From: an uncultured Oscillospiraceae bacterium
GTDB lineage: Bacteria; Bacillota; Clostridia; Oscillospirales; Ruminococcaceae
NCBI GenBank assembly: GCA_900543705.1
Contig: UQSL01000004.1
Span: 7,638-71,637 of the forward strand
Length of the DNA stretch: 64,000 bases
Direction: 5' to 3'
Both the position numbers and the translations under genes were made by a program. Below the pieces are notes generated by a model. That model had not been told where the DNA came from and did no database searches. It was given only the letters and a program-made list of their open reading frames with translations. How positions within the stretch are numbered: position 1 is the stretch's first letter; each line of letters starts with the position of its first letter. This document shows, piece by piece, positions 55,955-64,000 of this stretch.

Positions 55955-58206
55955 TGTGCCAATTCCTCCTTTGAAAGCTGGGAGTATGCAATCTGCTGGT
56001 AGACCTCGCAGTCTTCCATCAGCTGCTTGTGTGTGCCGATGCCGACAATCTGTCCCTCATCGAGGACGACGATCTGCTCCGCATGCATGATTGTGCTAAT
56101 TCGCTGTGCCACGATGAGTACCGTGGAATTCGCGGTTTTTTCCTTTAATGCAGCGCGCAGGGCGCGGTCGGTCTTAAAATCGAGAGCGGAAAAACTGTCG
56201 TCAAAGATATAGATTTCCGGATCCTTGGCAATCGCCCGCGCGATAGACAGGCGCTGTTTTTGCCCGCCCGAGACGTTGGTGCCGCCCTGGGAGATTTCGG
56301 AGGTGAAGCCCTCCTCTTTCTGGGAGATGAACTCCATCGCCTGGGCAACCTCGGCGGCGGAATGCATCTCGTCATCGCTGGCGTCCCTGTTGCCGTATTT
56401 GATGTTCGATTCAATCGTACCCGAGAAGAGCACGCCCTTCTGCGGGACATAGCCGATTTTTGCGTGCAGCTCGTGCTGGGTCATTTCTCGGATGTCCACG
56501 CCGTCCACCAGGATTTCTCCCTGTGATACGTCATAAAAACGCGGAATCAGGTTAATGAGAGTGGACTTGCCGGAACCGGTCGAGCCGATAAAGGCGGTTG
56601 TCTGGCCGGGCTGGGCGGTAAAGGAGATATCTGAGAGCACATCCACCTCTGCGTTCGGGTAGCGGAAGGAGACGTCTTTAAACTCCACCACGCCTTTTTT
56701 AGCCGGGTCGCAGGGCTTTGGAGAGGACGGGTCGTTGATGGCGGTCTCCTTATTTAATACCTCCACGATACGGTTGGCGGAGACGGAAGCACGCGGCATC
56801 ATAATGGAGACCATGGAAATCATCAGGAAGGACAAGATAATCTGCATCGTGTACTGGAGGAAGGCCATCATATCGCCGACCTGCATCTGCCCCGCGTCAA
56901 TTCCCTTTGCGCCAAACCATACTATCATCACGGAGATGACGTTCATCATCAGCATCATGGTCGGCATCATGCAGGTCATCACACGGTTGACGAACAGGTT
57001 TGTCTTTGTCAAATCCCGGTTTGCCTTATCAAAGCGTTCTTCCTCATGTTTTTGAGTGGAAAACGCGCGGATAACCGGCAGACCGGTGAGGATTTCCCGG
57101 GTGACAAGGTTTAGCTTGTCGACAAGCTTTTGCATCATCTTAAAGCGCGGCATGGTGATGGAAAAGAGTACGATGACCAGCGTGAGCACCGCCGCCACGC
57201 CGACTGCAATAATCCAGGTCATCGAAGTATTGGTGCCGAGCACCTTAATGACGCCGCCGATGCCGACAATGGGCGCGTAGAAGACAATCCGCATCAGCAT
57301 GACCATGAGCAACTGGATCTGCTGGATGTCGTTCGTACTCCGGGTAATGAGGGAAGCAGTCGAGAATTCATCCATCTCCTGGTTGGAGAAAGAGACCACT
57401 TTTTGAAATACCCTGCTGCGCAAGTCGCGTCCCAGGGAGGCCGCCACGCGCGATGCGAGGAAACCGACTAGAATCGTGGCCGCCACCGCAAGTAAAGAGA
57501 TACCGAGCATTTTAAGCCCTGTTAGCAAGATGTAGCCCGTCTGCATATTAGACGCGCTCATGCCGAGTTTTTCATACTCCCCTTTGAGGAAGCCGGCGGC
57601 GGACTGCTGAATCATACTGTCCGACGTTTTGGAGAAGGGCTCGTTCATCTTGGCGGTTATCTGCTCCATCTGCTCGGGGGGGAGCTTTGAGAAGACCTCG
57701 AACAAGTCGATGTCCATACCCTCCGGTACGCCCTGCGGCATCATCTGCGCGAGAATCTGCTGTTTTAGCGCGGCGGTCTGTTCATTGTCCTGCTCTAAAA
57801 AGGAGGTAATGAGCACGGGCTTTGCGAAAATGGAGGACAGCTCCGCAATTTTATCCTTGTCCTTGGTGTTGAGGATATAAACCGGCTCATTTTCGAGCGC
57901 AGGGTACTGCTTGACATACTTTTGATACTCGGAATCGGAGAGGGTGTCCTTATCAAGCAGCCGGTATTCGTTTTGCATGGCCTGCTGATCGCTGTCATTC
58001 ATAAACAGCGCGATTTTTTTAAGCTCCGCTGCGGTGACCGCCTTGGGGGCGGCGTTTTCGATGCCGCCCTGCTGGATACCGACGTCGACGATGTTTGAAG
58101 TGTATTCCGGCAGTGCCAGGTCACACATTGCCTGGACAATCAGCAGGCCGAAGATCAGCAGGATCGGCACGACTGATTTTTTTAGATATTTTGCTAGTTT
58201 GAGCAA
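55951..58206 (-). CDS. ABC exporter half-transporter with degenerate site and extracellular insert
   Basis: 751-residue partner half-transporter. An insertion of about 180 residues (near 40-220, hydrophilic, EYRLLDKDTLSDSEYQKY) follows the first transmembrane helix, LLIVQAMCDLALPEYTSNI, and should face outside. The nucleotide-binding domain has GSTGSGKST and VSGGQKQRLS, but Walker B reads IYIFDDSFSALD: Asp replaces the catalytic Glu, making one site of the dimer degenerate. Follows marR by 24 bases. Confidence 0.9.
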   Translation of the reverse strand: MLKLAKYLKKSVVPILLIFGLLIVQAMCDLALPEYTSNIVDVGIQQGGIENAAPKAVTAAELKKIALFMNDSDQQAMQNEYRLLDKDTLSDSEYQKYVKQYPALENEPVYILNTKDKDKIAELSSIFAKPVLITSFLEQDNEQTAALKQQILAQMMPQGVPEGMDIDLFEVFSKLPPEQMEQITAKMNEPFSKTSDSMIQQSAAGFLKGEYEKLGMSASNMQTGYILLTGLKMLGISLLAVAATILVGFLASRVAASLGRDLRSRVFQKVVSFSNQEMDEFSTASLITRSTNDIQQIQLLMVMLMRIVFYAPIVGIGGVIKVLGTNTSMTWIIAVGVAAVLTLVIVLFSITMPRFKMMQKLVDKLNLVTREILTGLPVIRAFSTQKHEEERFDKANRDLTKTNLFVNRVMTCMMPTMMLMMNVISVMIVWFGAKGIDAGQMQVGDMMAFLQYTMQIILSFLMISMVSIMMPRASVSANRIVEVLNKETAINDPSSPKPCDPAKKGVVEFKDVSFRYPNAEVDVLSDISFTAQPGQTTAFIGSTGSGKSTLINLIPRFYDVSQGEILVDGVDIREMTQHELHAKIGYVPQKGVLFSGTIESNIKYGNRDASDDEMHSAAEVAQAMEFISQKEEGFTSEISQGGTNVSGGQKQRLSIARAIAKDPEIYIFDDSFSALDFKTDRALRAALKEKTANSTVLIVAQRISTIMHAEQIVVLDEGQIVGIGTHKQLMEDCEVYQQIAYSQLSKEELAQ

Positions 58207-58230
58207 GTGAGTCAGTCCTCTCTTTCGAAT

Positions 58231-58734
58231 CTATTCGAATCTATCTCTTCGAAGCGGCCCGTGGCGGGTCCTTCCGCGGGGAGTTTCCACCGTTTCCTCC
58301 TCAGGAGGCATTGTAAGGTTTTCACGCATCTGGAGCAGCAGTCTGCGCATGAGCATGATTTCCTCCTGCGTAAAGCCTCGCAACGCTTCCTCCTCCACCT
58401 GTTTCATTTGGGAGGGGATTTGTTCTACGATTCTTTTTCCATATTCCGTCAGGTTTATGTGGCTTACCCGCTGGTCCTCCTCATCGCCGCGACGTTCCAC
58501 ATAGCCGGCCCGTTCCAGCCGTTTGACCGTAACCGCGACCGTCGGGGCCTTTACGCGCAGCAATTCGACCAGTTCCTTCTGGCTGGTGCCCTCATGGCTT
58601 TTCAATACCATCAAGGTCGGGACCTGCTTTGGGTGTACGCCGAAGGTATCGAGGAGATTATAAGCACGCAGCAACTGTAAATGCGCCACCTGCCCGAATA
58701 GCATCAGAAGAGACCTCTCGGAATCCTCTTTCAC
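58231..58734 (-). CDS. MarR-family transcriptional regulator
   Basis: 167-residue winged-helix repressor: QKELVELLRVKAPTVAVTVKRLERAGYVERR recognition region (split), followed by the wing GDEEDQRVSHINLTEYG. GTG start at 58734 with AAGGGGGA nine bases upstream. First gene of the exporter operon; a CTTAG/CTAAG palindrome lies just downstream of its -10. It probably represses its own operon and releases on ligand binding. Confidence 0.9.
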   Translation of the reverse strand: MKEDSERSLLMLFGQVAHLQLLRAYNLLDTFGVHPKQVPTLMVLKSHEGTSQKELVELLRVKAPTVAVTVKRLERAGYVERRGDEEDQRVSHINLTEYGKRIVEQIPSQMKQVEEEALRGFTQEEIMLMRRLLLQMRENLTMPPEEETVETPRGRTRHGPLRRDRFE

Positions 58735-58759
58735 GTTCTGTCGTCCCCCTTATATTTTA

Positions 58760-58807
58760 CTTAGTTGGCTAAGCTATATACTAGCACTATTCGGCATGTC
58801 TGTTCAA
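58760..58807 (-). promoter_or_regulatory. marR promoter and operator
   Basis: Minus strand: -35 TTGAAC (58807-58802), 18-base spacer, -10 TAGTAT (58783-58778) with extended TGC. The palindrome CTTAG-TTGG-CTAAG (58760-58773) lies at about the transcription start, a fitting place for MarR autorepression. Confidence 0.65.
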
Positions 58808-58894
58808 GAAATCTGGTATAAATTCAATGATTGTTTACGATTTGTTTTTAAATTAGTTTGCCAGCCTAATAAAAATAAGAATTATATGTTAAAC

Positions 58895-58923
58895 TTGCGA
58901 AAAACTTTTTCCTACGGTATAAT
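58895..58923 (+). promoter_or_regulatory. Promoter of the DUF5684-like gene
   Basis: -35 TTGCGA (58895-58900), 17-base spacer, perfect -10 TATAAT (58918-58923). Confidence 0.75.
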
Positions 58924-58984
58924 GCAATTGTATAAAATAAAATCCGGATTATGGGGGTCATTCCGGAAAAAAGGGAGGAACACT

Positions 58985-59566
58985 ATGTATCATAATTACT
59001 ATAACGGATGGACAGAGCTTTTTCTTGTATTCGGAACTGTAATCATTGTGGCGTTGCTTATAGCTGCGGCTGTGGGGATTATCTTTTACATCCTGGAAAG
59101 TATCGGGCTGTATCACATTGCCCAGTGCCGGGGGCTGAGCAACCCGTTTCTGGCCTGGATTCCGATTGCGCGGATGTATCTGCTTGGTAGCGTCGCCGAC
59201 CAGATTGGAGCACATGAGGGGCGCAGCAGCAAATATTCCCTCATTTTGCTCATCTGCGGGTGTGTGACCTTAGCGATGGGGGTCATTACCGGGCTGTCGG
59301 ATTCGATGGGTTTTCTGACCTGGGGCGCGATGATTGTCTCTGCGGTGTTTACCTATCTGTCCTATTACCAGATTTTTAAAGTCCATGCCCCTGAAATGGC
59401 GACTTTGTTTATTGTGCTTAGCATCCTGTTCAGGCTCGGGCCGGTATTTCTCTTTGCCGTCAGAAACCGTGTCCCGACTGATATGGCCCCGCCGCCATAT
59501 TATAATCAGCCTCCATATCCGCCGCAGTCCCAGAACTTCTCGGGCCAGGGCGGAAACTGGAGATAA
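58985..59566 (+). CDS. DUF5684-like membrane protein with proline-rich tail
   Basis: 193-residue membrane protein, four or five hydrophobic helices (first about 12-38). ESIGLYHIAQCRGLSNPFLAWIPIARMYLLG (split) is the recurring motif of uncharacterised proteins such as DUF5684 that resemble signal peptidase or YIP-like membrane domains. The C-terminus is a Pro/Gln/Tyr-rich cytosolic tail (PPPYYNQPPYPPQSQ). ATG at 58985 with AGGGAGGA; 63 upstream codons overlap the promoter. Monocistronic. Function unknown. Confidence 0.65.
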   Translation: MYHNYYNGWTELFLVFGTVIIVALLIAAAVGIIFYILESIGLYHIAQCRGLSNPFLAWIPIARMYLLGSVADQIGAHEGRSSKYSLILLICGCVTLAMGVITGLSDSMGFLTWGAMIVSAVFTYLSYYQIFKVHAPEMATLFIVLSILFRLGPVFLFAVRNRVPTDMAPPPYYNQPPYPPQSQNFSGQGGNWR

Positions 59567-59808
59567 CCCTGTCAGGGGAAAAGGATGTGCCCTTTTGCCT
59601 GCACAGTGATTGTCTGTGCCCTCTCTTGACAAAGGAGAGGGCGTTATCATAATCCAGCGGGTGGAAAAATCATAATTATTCGGTGTCCTCTTTGATTCTG
59701 CCCGCTTTTGGCTATTAAATTCCGATACAAATTTCCATAAAAACCGGAAATGTTTTTTTATCTTGGTTATGGAAACCGCTAAACTGTTACAACCGGAAAA
59801 AAGAGTTC

Positions 59809-59837
59809 TTGACTTATGAAGTTTTCCTCATTATAAT
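59809..59837 (+). promoter_or_regulatory. guaB promoter
   Basis: -35 TTGACT (59809-59814), 17-base spacer, -10 TATAAT (59832-59837). A leader of about 110 bases follows; it does not show the purine-riboswitch core. Upstream, 59567-59808 has no gene, only GCCCTCTC/GAGAGGGC (59618-59642), a weak hairpin, and an TTTCC/GGAAA repeat. Confidence 0.8.
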
Positions 59838-59956
59838 GGGAAAAACTCAGCCGCCGATTTTCTACGGATTTCGTCTTTCCTCGATGAATTTTTATGAAAA
59901 AAGGCGTATTTTTAAACTTGTTCAACTTTACCGATGATAAAAAAGGAGACGATCCC

Positions 59957-61462
59957 ATGGCGTATTATTTCAGCGAGCCGTCCCATACGTTTAACGAGTA
60001 TTTGCTGGTTCCAGGCTACTCCTCTGCACAGTGCATCCCGAGCAATGTCAGCCTGAAAACACCGCTTGTCAAGTTCAAAAAAGGAGAACAGCCTGCCATC
60101 TCGATGAACATCCCGATGGTCTCTGCCATCATGCAGTCGGTTTCCGATGACAACATGGCGGTTGCTCTGGCAAAAGAGGGCGGCATCTCTTTCATCTACG
60201 GCTCTCAGAGCATCGAGAATGAAGCCGCCATGGTCGCCCGTGCTAAAAATTATAAGGCCGGTTTTGTCCGCAGTGATTCCAACATCCGACCGGATCAGAC
60301 GCTCGCAGATATCCTCGCGCTTAAGGAAAAAACCGATCACTCCACTGTGGCTGTCACGGATGACGGCACGAGCGACGGCAAGCTGCTCGGCATTGTTACC
60401 AGCCGCGACTACCGCGTCAGCCGGATGTCCCCGGATACCAAAGTCTCCGATTTTATGACCCCGTTTGAAAAGCTGATTACCGCTGATGAGGGCACCACCT
60501 TAAAAGAGGCGAACAACATCATCTGGGACCACAAGCTCAACTCCCTACCTATCATCGATAAAAACCAGAGACTCCTCTACTTTGTCTTCCGCAAGGACTA
60601 TGACTCCCACAAGGAAAACCCGGACGAGCTGCTCGACGCCTCCAAGCGCTATGTCGTCGGCGCAGGCATCAATACCCGCGACTACGCGGAGCGTGTCCCG
60701 GCATTGGTCGAAGCGGGGGCGGATGTGCTGTGCATCGACTCCTCCGAGGGTTTTACCGAGTGGCAGTCGAGAACGATTGACTTTATTCGTGAAAAATACG
60801 GCGATACTGTCAAAGTCGGCGCAGGAAACGTCGTCGACCGAGACGGCTTTCTCTTCCTCGCCAAGGCGGGAGCGGATTTTGTAAAAATCGGCATCGGCGG
60901 TGGCTCCATCTGTATCACCAGGGAGCAGAAGGGCATCGGGCGCGGACAGGCCTCCGCAGTCATCGAGGTCGCCAAAGCGCGTGACGAGTATTTCGAGGAA
61001 ACCGGCATTTACGTGCCAATCTGCTCGGACGGCGGCATCGTCCACGACCATCATCTGACACTGGCGCTTGCCATGGGCGCGGACTTCGTAATGCTCGGCC
61101 GCTACTTTGCCCGCTTTGATGAGAGCCCGACGAACAAGGTCAACATCAACGGCAACTATATGAAAGAGTACTGGGGCGAGGGTTCTTCAAGAGCAAGAAA
61201 CTGGCAGCGCTATGACATGGGAGGTGCTGCAAAGCTTTCCTTTGAAGAGGGCGTCGATTCCTATGTCTCCTACGCCGGAAGCCTGAAGGACAATGTCCAG
61301 CTCACCCTGAGCAAGGTCAAGTCCACGATGTGCAACTGTGGGGCGCTTACCATCCCCGAGCTGCAGCAAAAGGCGAAGCTGACTCTTGTCTCCTCTACAA
61401 GCATTGTCGAGGGCGGTGCACACGACGTCGTGCTCAAGGATTCAAGCAGCGTCATTAAATAA
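59957..61462 (+). CDS. guaB: IMP dehydrogenase
   Basis: NAD-dependent oxidation of IMP to XMP, the committed step to guanine nucleotides. 501 residues. TIM barrel with catalytic cysteine in [18 protein letters not shown] (about 310-327), flap EGGAHD-type C-terminus, and two CBS domains inserted at about 95-215 ([19 protein letters not shown] and [11 protein letters not shown]). ATG at 59957 with AAAAGGAG; a 21-codon extension lacks a ribosome-binding site. The long flap region [20 protein letters not shown] is typical for clostridial IMPDH. Confidence 0.94.
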   Translation: MAYYFSEPSHTFNEYLLVPGYSSAQCIPSNVSLKTPLVKFKKGEQPAISMNIPMVSAIMQSVSDDNMAVALAKEGGISFIYGSQSIENEAAMVARAKNYKAGFVRSDSNIRPDQTLADILALKEKTDHSTVAVTDDGTSDGKLLGIVTSRDYRVSRMSPDTKVSDFMTPFEKLITADEGTTLKEANNIIWDHKLNSLPIIDKNQRLLYFVFRKDYDSHKENPDELLDASKRYVVGAGINTRDYAERVPALVEAGADVLCIDSSEGFTEWQSRTIDFIREKYGDTVKVGAGNVVDRDGFLFLAKAGADFVKIGIGGGSICITREQKGIGRGQASAVIEVAKARDEYFEETGIYVPICSDGGIVHDHHLTLALAMGADFVMLGRYFARFDESPTNKVNINGNYMKEYWGEGSSRARNWQRYDMGGAAKLSFEEGVDSYVSYAGSLKDNVQLTLSKVKSTMCNCGALTIPELQQKAKLTLVSSTSIVEGGAHDVVLKDSSSVIK

Positions 61463-61505
61463 GAAAGCTCGTTACCGGAATTTGCTGGATACGTATAACT
61501 GAAAC

Positions 61506-61544
61506 GGCCCGTGGAAGATTGCCTTCCACGGGCCTGATTTTTTT
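61506..61544 (+). terminator. guaB terminator
   Basis: GGCCCGTGGAAG and CTTCCACGGGCC, 12-base stem with a short loop, followed by seven T after GA. Confidence 0.9.
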
Positions 61545-61859
61545 GTATTATGTATGTTACGATTGTTGGATTAACAGGATGAATTACTGCTCAAAGGTAT
61601 GGGCGACGTCTTTCAGCAGTTCTGAAAAGATGCTGCGGGCAGATGTCCTAGCACTGGCCGCAGGCGATACACGCGGAAGCTTTTCCCCCGTCCTGAGCAC
61701 GGACGTTGCAGTACATCCATGCTCACCGAGGAAAAACTGCAGGAGGCGGCCTTTGAGGAACAATTAGAAAAATGCGGTGTCTGAAAACGGGGGTTCATTT
61801 CTTCCGGCATTCAGAGGTTGCGAACCAGGGGAAAACGGGTTTCGCCCGGAGTTAGACGG
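61545..61859. other. Gap with possible gene remnant
   Basis: 315 bases without a supported gene. A plus-strand fragment ending MLTEEKLQEAAFEEQLEKCGV (stop near 61784) looks like real C-terminal coding but has no start or partner. The 15-base GCTTTTCCCCCGTCC occurs here near 61678 and again in the 3' end of the next gene near 61866, perhaps a trace of a short duplication. Confidence 0.35.
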
Positions 61860-62588
61860 TCAGCGCTTTTCCCCCGTCCCCCACCCGTCGACATTTGCGC
61901 GCTTCATCGCTCCGAAGACACGCTTGCGCAGGCCGGGATACTCTCTTTCCATCTGGACGAGCCACTCCTTGGTTTTCTGCCGGTTGGTGACCCCGTCGAC
62001 CGGGCACTTGCTTTTGACGATGGGCAGACGCTCCCGGTTCGCGGCGTTTTGGATTTCCCGTTCCGTGGCATAGACAAGCGGGCGAATCATCGTCAGATCC
62101 TTGCGGGACAGGTAGCTGACCGGAGAAAAACACCCAATGCGCCCTTCGTTGAACAAATTCATGAAAAAGGTCTCGACCGCATCGTCAAAGTGGTGGCCGA
62201 GCGCAATTTTGTTGCATCCATACTCCTTGGCCGTGTCGTGCAAAGCGCCCCGGCGCATGCGGGCACATAAGCTGCACGGGTTTTTCTCCTGCCGGATATC
62301 AAAGATAATCTCCCCCATGCCGGTGCGCTTGACTACATACTCCACCCCGAAATCCTCGCACAGAGCGGCAATGGAGGAGTAATCCTCCTGTCGTCCTTCA
62401 AACCCGGGGTCAAGCGTCACGGCGACGAGCTGGTAGTCGATGCCGATAAAGCGGCGCAGGCGGGCGAGTCCCGTCAGCAGCATGACGGAATCCTTGCCGC
62501 CGGAGACTCCGACTGCGATGCTGTCCCCGTTTTCAATCATATGGTAATCGGTAATTGCTTTGCGCATGTAACCGAGAATTTCCTGCAT
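61860..62588 (-). CDS. TtcA-like tRNA 2-thiocytidine/PP-loop ATPase
   Basis: PP-loop ATPase of 242 residues in the TtcA/TilS superfamily. P-loop SGGKDS (29-34), CSLC, ALGHHFDDAVETF and a third cysteine in KSKCPVDG, together supplying ligands for an iron-sulphur cluster used in tRNA thiolation (U or C targets). Firmicutes members are of uncertain target; TtcA is the closest named family. ATG at 62588 has AAAGGAG upstream. Alone, between guaB and rplM. Confidence 0.85.
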   Translation of the reverse strand: MQEILGYMRKAITDYHMIENGDSIAVGVSGGKDSVMLLTGLARLRRFIGIDYQLVAVTLDPGFEGRQEDYSSIAALCEDFGVEYVVKRTGMGEIIFDIRQEKNPCSLCARMRRGALHDTAKEYGCNKIALGHHFDDAVETFFMNLFNEGRIGCFSPVSYLSRKDLTMIRPLVYATEREIQNAANRERLPIVKSKCPVDGVTNRQKTKEWLVQMEREYPGLRKRVFGAMKRANVDGWGTGEKR

Positions 62589-62808
62589 AACGGCACTCCT
62601 TTTTCTTTTTGTATACCATAACTACAGGAAAAACTGTCCCTGCGGCTGGTTAATTCCCAGTGAAATGTTCAAGGATATTTTACACAAAAGCCCTCAATGT
62701 TGCAATAATAAAATTAAAATGGCACATGAGTATGGAAGAGATAATGGTATGAAAAACGGAGAAAACGGGAGTTTATTTATGGGTAAATTAAAAAATTCAA
62801 AAAAAGAC

Positions 62809-62837
62809 TTGACAGTACCTTATCATCCCCCTATAAT
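62809..62837 (+). promoter_or_regulatory. rplM-rpsI promoter
   Basis: Full consensus: -35 TTGACA (62809-62814), 17-base spacer, -10 TATAAT (62832-62837). The stretch 62589-62808 upstream of it is AT-rich and holds nothing else recognised. Confidence 0.92.
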
Positions 62838-62844
62838 ATAACTT

Positions 62845-62890
62845 GCCTGTTTCGAGGTCTGTCCATATTTGGGACAGCAGGAAACGTAAA
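62845..62890 (+). promoter_or_regulatory. Candidate L13-type ribosomal-protein leader
   Basis: In the 90-base rplM leader, CTGTCC pairs with GGACAG around ATATTTG, flanked by TTGCCTGTTTC and GCAGGAAAC that can also pair (CCTGTTTC/GAAAC). Firmicutes rplM mRNAs carry an autoregulatory L13 leader; the position and pairing agree, but I could not align it to the family. Confidence 0.5.
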
Positions 62891-62927
62891 ACAATCACTT
62901 GTGAATATATCGCAGGAGGGAAAACAC

Positions 62928-63356
62928 ATGTCAACTTTTATGGCAAAAGCCGGCGAAGTCAACCGTTCCTGGTATGTGCTTGATGCAACAGACAAGCCGC
63001 TCGGACGCGTCGCCGCAAAAGCTGCGGAGCTGCTCCGCGGCAAACAGAAAGTTACCTTCACCCCGCATGTCGACTGTGGTGACCATGTCATTATTATTAA
63101 CGTCGAAAAAGCGGTTCTGACCGGTAAAAAGCTCGATCAGAAATACTATCGCCATCATACCGGCTGGGTCGGCGGCCTCAAGGAAGTCAAGTACTCCACT
63201 TTGATGGCGGAGAATCCGGAAAAGGCAATGACTCTCGCTGTTAAAGGCATGATTCCGGACACCACCATTGGCCGCAAGGCGCTCACTCGTCTTCGCGTAT
63301 ACAAAGGTGCCGCTCACAACCATGCAGCACAAAAACCGGAAACTTTTGAGTTTTAA
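62928..63356 (+). CDS. rplM: 50S ribosomal protein L13
   Basis: 142-residue early assembly protein of the 50S subunit. WYVLDATDKPLGRVAAKAAELLRGK, GDHVIIINVEKAVLTGKK and the KYYRHHTGWVGGLK loop are diagnostic. ATG at 62928 with GGAGGG seven bases upstream; an earlier in-frame ATG precedes the ribosome-binding site. Co-transcribed with rpsI, 19 bases apart. Confidence 0.97.
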   Translation: MSTFMAKAGEVNRSWYVLDATDKPLGRVAAKAAELLRGKQKVTFTPHVDCGDHVIIINVEKAVLTGKKLDQKYYRHHTGWVGGLKEVKYSTLMAENPEKAMTLAVKGMIPDTTIGRKALTRLRVYKGAAHNHAAQKPETFEF

Positions 63357-63375
63357 TTGAGGGGAGGCAATTTTG

Positions 63376-63774
63376 ATGTACGATTCTAAACCATATTTCT
63401 ATGGCACTGGCAGAAGAAAGAATTCCGTTTCCCGCGTTCGCATTTACGAGGGAACTGGCAATATCACCATTAACGGCAGAGACATCGATGATTACTTTGG
63501 CCTTGAGACCCTCAAGCTCATCGTCCGTCAGCCGCTCAACCTGACAAATACCGTCGGTAACTACGACATCGTCTGCACCGTTGCAGGCGGCGGCGTTTCC
63601 GGCCAGGCGGGTGCCATCCGCCACGGCATTTCCCGCGCACTTCTCGGCGCGAATCCGGAGTTCCGGGCTGTCCTGAAAAAGGCCGGCTTCCTGACCCGCG
63701 ATCCCCGTATGAAGGAGCGCAAGAAATACGGCCTCAAGGCTGCTCGTCGCGCACCTCAGTTCTCAAAGAGATAA
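63376..63774 (+). CDS. rpsI: 30S ribosomal protein S9
   Basis: 132-residue protein whose C-terminal tail contacts tRNA at the P site. [39 protein letters not shown] and the terminal RRAPQFSKR, with the invariant KR end, are diagnostic. ATG at 63376 lies eight bases after GGGGAGG; a TTG one codon upstream is an alternative. Confidence 0.97.
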   Translation: MYDSKPYFYGTGRRKNSVSRVRIYEGTGNITINGRDIDDYFGLETLKLIVRQPLNLTNTVGNYDIVCTVAGGGVSGQAGAIRHGISRALLGANPEFRAVLKKAGFLTRDPRMKERKKYGLKAARRAPQFSKR

Positions 63775-63791
63775 TTTCCCTTTGGGATGCC

Positions 63792-63824
63792 AAAAACCCC
63801 CGAAACTACGGTTTCGGGGGTTTT
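63792..63824 (+). terminator. rpsI terminator
   Basis: AACCCCCGAAAC pairs with GTTTCGGGGGTT around TACG, followed by TTTTC, 17 bases after the rpsI stop codon. Confidence 0.9.
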
Positions 63825-64000
63825 CAATTTAAAACAGTTTGAACCAGGCTGACCTGTTTTGGCCTGATTTTTATTGGTTACATCGTAAAACAAATTGAAG
63901 TATATATGCTAATACATTTCAAAGCCCCCTGTATAGTGAACTGAATGAACTGCCCCAGAATGTACAGACAGCACAAAAAAGCCCCTAAGTAGGAAATATT
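63825..64000. other. Right-edge non-coding stretch
   Basis: 176 AT-rich bases with no gene. TGAACTGCCCCAGAATGT at about 63947 resembles the outer ends of some IS3-type elements, and a transposon may begin near the edge, but no transposase or partner repeat is in view. Confidence 0.25.

Noticed and set aside
54203..56002. 599-codon plus-strand open frame
   Set aside because: Antisense shadow of an ABC exporter gene whose Walker motifs are intact on the other strand.
59838..59956. Purine riboswitch in the guaB leader
   Set aside because: The leader lacks the conserved three-way-junction core; only small hairpins are seen.
61519..61767. 82-codon plus-strand open frame after guaB
   Set aside because: Starts inside the guaB terminator and has no ribosome-binding site or recognisable sequence.

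Overview
This window is a chromosomal segment spanning the replication origin of a low-to-mid GC Gram-positive anaerobe, most likely a Clostridia member of the Oscillospirales/Ruminococcaceae type. The evidence is the origin gene order rpmH-rnpA-yidD-yidC-jag-mnmE-mnmG-rsmG-noc to the left and dnaA-dnaN-rlbA-recF-remB-gyrB-gyrA to the right, a perfect parS site beside soj/spo0J, a T-box leader ahead of hisS-aspS, an acyl-ACP thioesterase typical of Clostridia, and strong AGGAGG ribosome-binding sites. No rRNA operon, CRISPR array, prophage or intact transposon is visible. Names rest on motif and synteny recognition, because no database search was possible.

Layout. 1-5.8 kb: haem genes hemC (partial) and hemA leftward; L-lactate dehydrogenase, a YdbS/YdbT-like PH-domain pair and a zinc-ribbon membrane protein rightward. 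5.8-10.6 kb: a leftward LacI-controlled operon (LacI, Gfo/Idh/MocA dehydrogenase, three sugar isomerase-like TIM barrels), with two tandem operators immediately downstream of its promoter. 11-13.1 kb: a HAAS-domain/anchored-protein pair and two tRNA genes. 13.2-24.5 kb: flavin reductase, acyl-ACP thioesterase, parB-parA, parS, then the noc...rpmH block, all leftward. 24.5-27 kb: oriC in two parts, around dnaA and in the dnaA-dnaN spacer. 27-36.6 kb: dnaN to gyrA, with two YcxB-like membrane proteins between gyrB and gyrA, then a Nudix hydrolase. Genes diverge from the origin with the replication forks to about 11 kb on the left and 36.6 kb on the right.

36.9-51 kb is leftward and therefore head-on to replication: hisS-aspS behind a T-box with a frameshifted remnant gene in the leader, mgsA and a MinD-like ATPase without minC/minE, the elongasome cluster mreB-mreC-mreD-PBP2, and zapA-U32-dut-maf. 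51-54 kb is a small accessory patch: a DRTGG-like protein plus SDR reductase, an acyltransferase with a large internal deletion, and a SLOG-fold protein divergent from an XRE regulator. 54-59 kb: a MarR-controlled heterodimeric ABC exporter and a DUF5684-like membrane protein. 59.8-64 kb: IMP dehydrogenase, a TtcA-like thiolase and the rplM-rpsI ribosomal operon.

Most of the window is housekeeping. The least explained parts are the LacI/TIM-barrel operon, which resembles glycoside oxidation loci but lacks their small subunit, the MinD without partners or membrane anchor, the T-box with a decayed gene between leader and hisS, a parS-like sequence inside an intrinsic terminator stem, and three candidate structured RNAs (35.8, 36.7 and 51.1 kb).
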